A DNA stretch of 9,351 nucleotides, taken from the NCBI GenBank assembly GCA_002381045.1, contig DFWT01000078.1, positions 911-10,261 on the forward strand. The letters run 5' to 3'. This document shows positions 6,578 through 9,351 of the stretch, piece by piece. A program made the translations under genes and the position numbers. The DNA comes from Rhodoferax sp. UBA4127. GTDB lineage: Bacteria > Pseudomonadota > Gammaproteobacteria > Burkholderiales > Burkholderiaceae_C. How positions within the stretch are numbered: position 1 is the first letter of the stretch; every line of letters starts with the position of its first letter. The notes below the pieces were generated by a model that searched no databases, was not told where the DNA came from, and saw only the letters and a program-made list of their open reading frames with translations.

Positions 6578-7619
6578 GCTGCCGCGCCACATTGCACTGG
6601 CTGGCCCCACCGCCAGCGGCAAAACCGCGGCATCGATGGCGATTGCCCAGCGCTTCCCAGTGGAAATCATCAGCGTGGACTCGGCCCTGGTCTACCGCGG
6701 CATGGACATTGGCACCGCCAAACCCAGCGCCGCTGAACTGGCCGCCGTGCCACACCACCTGATCAACATTCGCGACCCGCTGCACGCCTACAGCGCCGCC
6801 GAGTTTGTGGCCGATGCCAGCAGGCTGATGGCAGAAATCGCAGGCCGTGGCAAGCTGCCCCTGCTAGTGGGTGGCACCATGCTGTATTTCAAGGCACTGC
6901 GCGATGGGCTGGACGACATGCCACACGCCGATCCGGCCATTCGCGCCGAAATCGAGGCCCGAGCTGACAAGCTGGGCTGGCCCGCCATGCACGCCGAATT
7001 GACCGCGGTGGACCCGATAACCGCGGCACGCTTGAACCCAGCGGACTCCCAGCGCATTTCCCGCGCCCTGGAGGTTTACCGCCTCTCAGGTCAACCCTTG
7101 TCGACCTTCCATACTGCAAAATCAGTAGCTAGTGACACAGATACATCGGGGGCTACAGGGCTAAAAAGCTTGCAAAGTACCAGCACCCTCATGATCGCGC
7201 TGGAACCTGTTAACCGGGCTTTGTTGCACGAGCGCATTGCCCAGCGCTTTGATGCCATGCTGGCCGAGGGCCTGATCGACGAGGTGAAGACCCTGCGCGA
7301 CCGGGGTGACCTGCACCCCAATTTGCCGTCCATGCGCTGCGTTGGTTACCGTCAGATTTGGGAAGGGCTAGATGGAGATTGGCCCATGACAGAGTTGCGT
7401 GAACGCGGCATCGCCGCCACAAGGCAACTGGCCAAGCGCCAGATCACCTGGCTGCGCAGCACACCCCAGCGCCAAGTGGTGGCGTCTGATGCGCCGGATG
7501 CGGTGGAACAGGTACTCAAACAAGTGACCCGATTCTTAAGGCTTGCCGCGTTTGACCCAGAGGTACACGCAGGCGAAGTCATGACCGGTCCACCGGTCGG
7601 AGTCGGGGTGATTAGATAA
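6567..7619 (+). CDS. miaA: tRNA dimethylallyltransferase MiaA, with in-frame insertion
   Basis: MiaA adds a dimethylallyl group to A37 of tRNAs reading UNN codons, the first step to ms2i6A. From ATG 6567 the product is 350 residues. It has the P-loop GPTASGKT (13-20), the DSALVYRGMDIGTAKP signature (38-53), GGTMLYFKAL, and the tRNA-binding RCVGYRQ (257-263) followed by ATRQLAKRQITWLR. In-frame starts also exist at ATG 6549 and GTG 6522. AAGG 7 nt upstream favours 6567, and all three overlap the end of the MFS gene. The protein is longer than E. coli MiaA (316) partly because of about 23 extra residues (183-205, rich in Ser and Thr) between PLSTFH and TLMIALEP, encoded by repeat-like DNA. The active-site motifs are intact, so it is probably functional. 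The last 30 or so residues are an unconserved-looking tail. Confidence 0.94.
   Translation: MPAELPRHIALAGPTASGKTAASMAIAQRFPVEIISVDSALVYRGMDIGTAKPSAAELAAVPHHLINIRDPLHAYSAAEFVADASRLMAEIAGRGKLPLLVGGTMLYFKALRDGLDDMPHADPAIRAEIEARADKLGWPAMHAELTAVDPITAARLNPADSQRISRALEVYRLSGQPLSTFHTAKSVASDTDTSGATGLKSLQSTSTLMIALEPVNRALLHERIAQRFDAMLAEGLIDEVKTLRDRGDLHPNLPSMRCVGYRQIWEGLDGDWPMTELRERGIAATRQLAKRQITWLRSTPQRQVVASDAPDAVEQVLKQVTRFLRLAAFDPEVHAGEVMTGPPVGVGVIR
7118..7176 (-). repeat. Degenerate interspersed mini-repeat inside miaA
   Basis: This AT-richer stretch interrupts miaA in frame. On the minus strand it reads AGCTTTTTAGCCCT at one end and AGCTACTGATTTT at the other. These correspond to GGCTTCTAGCCCT and AGCTCTGAAA of the moeA insertion, in opposite orientation. 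GTAGC (7125-7129) and GCTAC (7152-7156) are internal inverted arms. TGCAAA occurs at both 7115-7120 and 7171-7176, a possible target-site duplication, although a 6-bp match could be chance. Confidence 0.5.
7583..7598. promoter_or_regulatory. Inverted repeat upstream of the toxin-antitoxin-like pair (candidate operator)
   Basis: GACCGGT and ACCGGTC form perfect 7-bp arms separated by two bases, inside the 3' end of miaA and 29 bp before the start of the 98-residue gene. Such a position and size suit an autoregulatory operator. It may equally be a hairpin or chance in GC-rich coding sequence, and I could not identify flanking promoter boxes. Confidence 0.3.
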
Positions 7620-7627
7620 GATGAGTC

Positions 7628-7924
7628 ATGTCCCAAATTGACCGTGATGCGTTGAAACGACTTGCCAGCAGATACATCTGGTGGCAAACGCCAGATGAGG
7701 CAGTTGACATGCCCCTTCGTGTGATCGCACAGGTGATGAACATCGGCGACTACACGGACGTGCAGCACCTTGCCAATCAAGTGGGAGATGAGGTGTTGCG
7801 AGAAGTCATTGCCCATGCGCAAGCGGGGCAGTTTGATCAGCGTTCATGGGCCTATTGGCACTATCGCCTTGGACTCGCCAGCGTCGATCAGGTGCCACCT
7901 TTGCCTTTGCGGAGATTTGCATGA
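7628..7924 (+). CDS. Small hypothetical protein, putative antitoxin partner
   Basis: This is a 98-residue soluble protein without signal peptide or membrane segment. It contains an aromatic N-terminal patch (RYIWWQ, 15-20), a middle stretch RVIAQVMNIGDYTDVQHL (31-48), and a C-terminal block AGQFDQRSWAYWHYRLGL (66-83). The overall pattern (a helix with GDY/D, then a Lys/Arg-rich or Trp-rich block) resembles the small proteins of unknown function (DUF6922-like, from memory) often encoded just before AbiEii-type nucleotidyltransferases. It has no recognisable helix-turn-helix, unlike AbiEi antitoxins. It starts 8 nt after miaA, and its stop overlaps the next gene as ATGA, so the two are translationally coupled. 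The antitoxin role is inferred from context only. Confidence 0.75.
   Translation: MSQIDRDALKRLASRYIWWQTPDEAVDMPLRVIAQVMNIGDYTDVQHLANQVGDEVLREVIAHAQAGQFDQRSWAYWHYRLGLASVDQVPPLPLRRFA
7911..7914 (+). promoter_or_regulatory. Shine-Dalgarno GGAG for the nucleotidyltransferase gene
   Basis: GGAG lies 6 nt before the ATG at 7921, an ideal distance. This fixes the start at 7921 rather than at the upstream in-frame ATG 7846 or downstream ATG 7945. Confidence 0.65.
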
Positions 7925-8610
7925 CGGGTGTTTTCAAGCCACGCATGAACATACTTCTACCTGCGCAACAGCGCCTCTGGCCCGAACTGCGGCCCGCCGC
8001 AGAATTGGGCTTTGCACTTTATGGCGGTACAGCCATTGCATTGCGACTAGGGCATCGGGCTTCTGTTGATTTTGATTTTTTCTCGGAAAAATCGCTCGAC
8101 CGTGATGCCCTTCATGCCGCCTTTCCATTCATCAAGCTATCACTTGTATTGCAGGATCAGCCCAATACTTTGACCATCAATGTCCCCTATGGCGACTCCG
8201 AGCGCGAACATGTCAAGGTTTCATTTTTCGGAACGATCGGTTTTGGTCGGGTAGGTGAACCAGAAGTCACGAAAGACGGCGTGTTGCAGGTCGCGTCACT
8301 GGATGACCTGATGGCAACCAAAGTCAAGGTCATCCTGCAGCGCGCAGAGGCCAAGGATTACCGGGACATTGCCGCCATGTTGGGCGCTGGGGTCGACTTG
8401 GCAACAGGGCTGTCTGCTGCCCGTGCCGTCTATGGAGTCAACTTTCAACCCAGTGAGAGCTTGAAGGCCATGGTGTATTTTGATGATGGAGATCTTCGAA
8501 CCTTGACCGAGGGCGAGCGCGCTTGCCTGATCAAAGCCGTCAGTGCAGTTCGTGATCTGCCTCATGTGGAAGTTTTGGCCCAACAACTCACTGCGTTGCC
8601 ATCCGCATGA
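7921..8610 (+). CDS. AbiEii/AbiGii-type nucleotidyltransferase (putative toxin)
   Basis: The 229-residue product has the polymerase-beta-like nucleotidyltransferase signature of the AbiEii (DUF1814) family: YGGTAIALRLGHRASVDFDFF (34-54), with Gly35-Gly36, the metal-binding pair Asp50/Asp52 and conserved Arg/Ser. The second conserved block is DDLMATKVKVILQRAEAKDYRDI (128-150), matching the family's K...R...KDY.D pattern. Characterised relatives such as AbiEii and mycobacterial MenT use NTPs to modify tRNA or other targets and block growth, usually held in check by a neighbour gene. All visible motifs are intact. The N-terminus, only about 30 residues before the GG motif, is normal for short family members. 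ATGA overlap with the upstream gene supports a paired function. Alternatives are a non-toxic housekeeping nucleotidyltransferase or a defence effector. Activity is inferred, not shown. Confidence 0.82.
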   Translation: MTGVFKPRMNILLPAQQRLWPELRPAAELGFALYGGTAIALRLGHRASVDFDFFSEKSLDRDALHAAFPFIKLSLVLQDQPNTLTINVPYGDSEREHVKVSFFGTIGFGRVGEPEVTKDGVLQVASLDDLMATKVKVILQRAEAKDYRDIAAMLGAGVDLATGLSAARAVYGVNFQPSESLKAMVYFDDGDLRTLTEGERACLIKAVSAVRDLPHVEVLAQQLTALPSA

Positions 8611-8616
8611 TGCGGA
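8602..8616. repeat. Short near-palindrome across the nucleotidyltransferase stop codon
   Basis: TCCGCAT and ATGCGGA are perfect 7-bp arms around a single G and span the stop codon. There is no T-run after it. It could be part of a weak terminator or a protein site; the role is unknown. Confidence 0.25.
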
Positions 8617-8676
8617 CCGGGGCGCCTTGGGCACCCACCAAAACGCTCTGACGCTAGCCTGATTCAATATCACCCC
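8611..8676. other. Intergenic gap before the ABC ATPase gene
   Basis: These 66 bp contain a GC-rich imperfect hairpin (GGGCGCC...GGCACCC, one mismatch, near 8620-8636) without a T-run. There is no clear ribosome site before the ATG at 8677. A GCTAGC occurs at 8653-8658. Confidence 0.3.
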
Positions 8677-9351
8677 ATGAGCCTGATCATCAAACACCTG
8701 AGCAAACATTACGACACCACCCCGGTGTTCAGCCAGGTGTCGCTGCGGGTGGCGCCTGGTGAGTTTGTGGCCATCATTGGCGAGTCGGGCGTGGGCAAAT
8801 CGACCCTTCTCAACTGCATGGCTGGACTGGACAACTGGAACAGCGGCAGCGTGATGCTGGATGGCCAGGACCTGGGGGCACTCAACGCCGACCAGCTGGC
8901 CCACATGCGGCGCGAAAAAACCGGCTTTGTGTTCCAGGCCTTTCATGTGTTGCCTCACCTGAGCGTGGCACAAAACGTGGCCCTGCCGCTGATGCTGCTG
9001 GGGCGCCAGGACGACTTGCGGGTGCAGGACATGCTCAACGCCGTCGGGCTGGATGACCTGGGCTCGCGCCTGCCGCAGCAACTCAGTGGCGGCCAATTGC
9101 AACGCGTGGCGATCGCCCGGGCGCTGATCCACGCGCCCAAACTGCTACTGGCCGATGAGCCCACCGGCAACCTCGACCCGCGCACCGCCGCGCGTGTGAT
9201 GGATGCGCTGGTGAACCAGATGCGCGTAAGCGGCGCGGCCATGGTGCTGGTCACCCATTCCACGGCGGCCGCGCACCGGGCCGACCGCATCTTGCGGCTC
9301 ACCGCAACCGGGCTGGAACCGTTTGATGATGCGCTAGCGCATCATCAAACG
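8677..9351 (+). CDS. LolD/MacB-type ABC transporter ATP-binding protein (3' end outside window)
   Basis: The frame is open from ATG 8677 to the last base, giving 225 codons so far. Motifs are complete: Walker A GESGVGKST (35-43), Q-loop Gln87 in GFVFQAFHVLPHLSV, ABC signature LSGGQLQRVAIARAL (136-150), Walker B LLLADEPTGNLD (156-167) and switch His194 in LVTHS. VFQxFHxLPHLSV and ADEPTGNLD place it in the LolD/FtsE/MacB subfamily (type VII systems). These work with an FtsX-like permease to power envelope processes such as lipoprotein release or tripartite export rather than solute import. The permease gene would be expected just downstream. Subfamily members are about 220-235 residues, so the stop should lie close beyond the edge. 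The last codons coincide with a 32-bp palindrome, giving an unusual tail (PFDDALAHHQT). The specific transporter cannot be named. Confidence 0.92.
   Translation, partial: MSLIIKHLSKHYDTTPVFSQVSLRVAPGEFVAIIGESGVGKSTLLNCMAGLDNWNSGSVMLDGQDLGALNADQLAHMRREKTGFVFQAFHVLPHLSVAQNVALPLMLLGRQDDLRVQDMLNAVGLDDLGSRLPQQLSGGQLQRVAIARALIHAPKLLLADEPTGNLDPRTAARVMDALVNQMRVSGAAMVLVTHSTAAAHRADRILRLTATGLEPFDDALAHHQT
9320..9351. repeat. Perfect 32-bp palindrome at the end of the ABC ATPase gene
   Basis: The left arm CGTTTGATGATGCGCT (9320-9335) is the exact reverse complement of the right arm (9336-9351), with no spacer, and the centre is GCGCTAGCGC. The window ends at the last matching base, so the palindrome may be longer. 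As RNA it would form a strong hairpin. It contains TTTGAT, GCTAGC and ATCAAA, elements resembling the ends of the mini-repeats seen in moeA and miaA. It may be a repeat copy, a terminator stem (if a T-run follows outside the window) or both. Confidence 0.7.

Noticed and set aside
8296..9132. 278-codon open frame on the - strand across the nucleotidyltransferase and ABC ATPase genes
   Set aside because: It spans two well-supported genes and their intergenic gap, has no family motif, and shows shadow-like His/Gln-rich composition.

Overview
The window reads as chromosomal DNA of a GC-rich betaproteobacterium, most likely a member of the Comamonadaceae (Rhodoferax/Polaromonas-like). This rests on the protein style of the genes, the moaA-mobA-moeA order, and short AT-richer sequences inside genes that resemble an interspersed repeat I remember from that family. 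The assignment is an inference and could not be searched.

Layout. (1) 1-2440, + strand: a molybdenum-cofactor operon, with the 3' part of moaA, then mobA (overlapping by ATGA) and moeA (11 nt further on). (2) 2541-3182, +: a membrane-anchored bacteriohemerythrin-like protein in which one of the seven expected di-iron ligands is changed. (3) 3223-5187, -: a membrane-bound diguanylate cyclase with three PAS-like domains and an intact GGDEF and I-site, convergent with the hemerythrin gene. (4) 5324-7619, +: a Bcr/CflA-type MFS exporter, overlapped at its end by miaA (tRNA dimethylallyltransferase). (5) 7628-8610, +: a two-gene module starting 8 nt after miaA, made of a 98-residue hypothetical protein and an AbiEii-like nucleotidyltransferase joined by an ATGA overlap. 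It looks like a toxin-antitoxin or abortive-infection pair. (6) 8677 to the window end, +: a LolD/MacB-type ABC ATPase, open at the right edge.

The most interesting structure lies inside the genes. moeA and miaA each carry an in-frame, AT-richer insertion at a point where the family normally has a short loop. Read in opposite orientations, the two insertions share matching end sequences, so they appear to be degenerate copies of one small mobile repeat that has become coding sequence. A perfect 32-bp palindrome at the extreme right end, in the tail of the ABC ATPase gene, carries similar TTTGAT / GCTAGC / ATCAAA elements and may be a compact relative. A 16-bp inverted repeat just upstream of the nucleotidyltransferase module is a candidate operator.

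No rRNA, tRNA, CRISPR array, insertion sequence or replication origin was seen. No gene-free stretch exceeds 140 bp.
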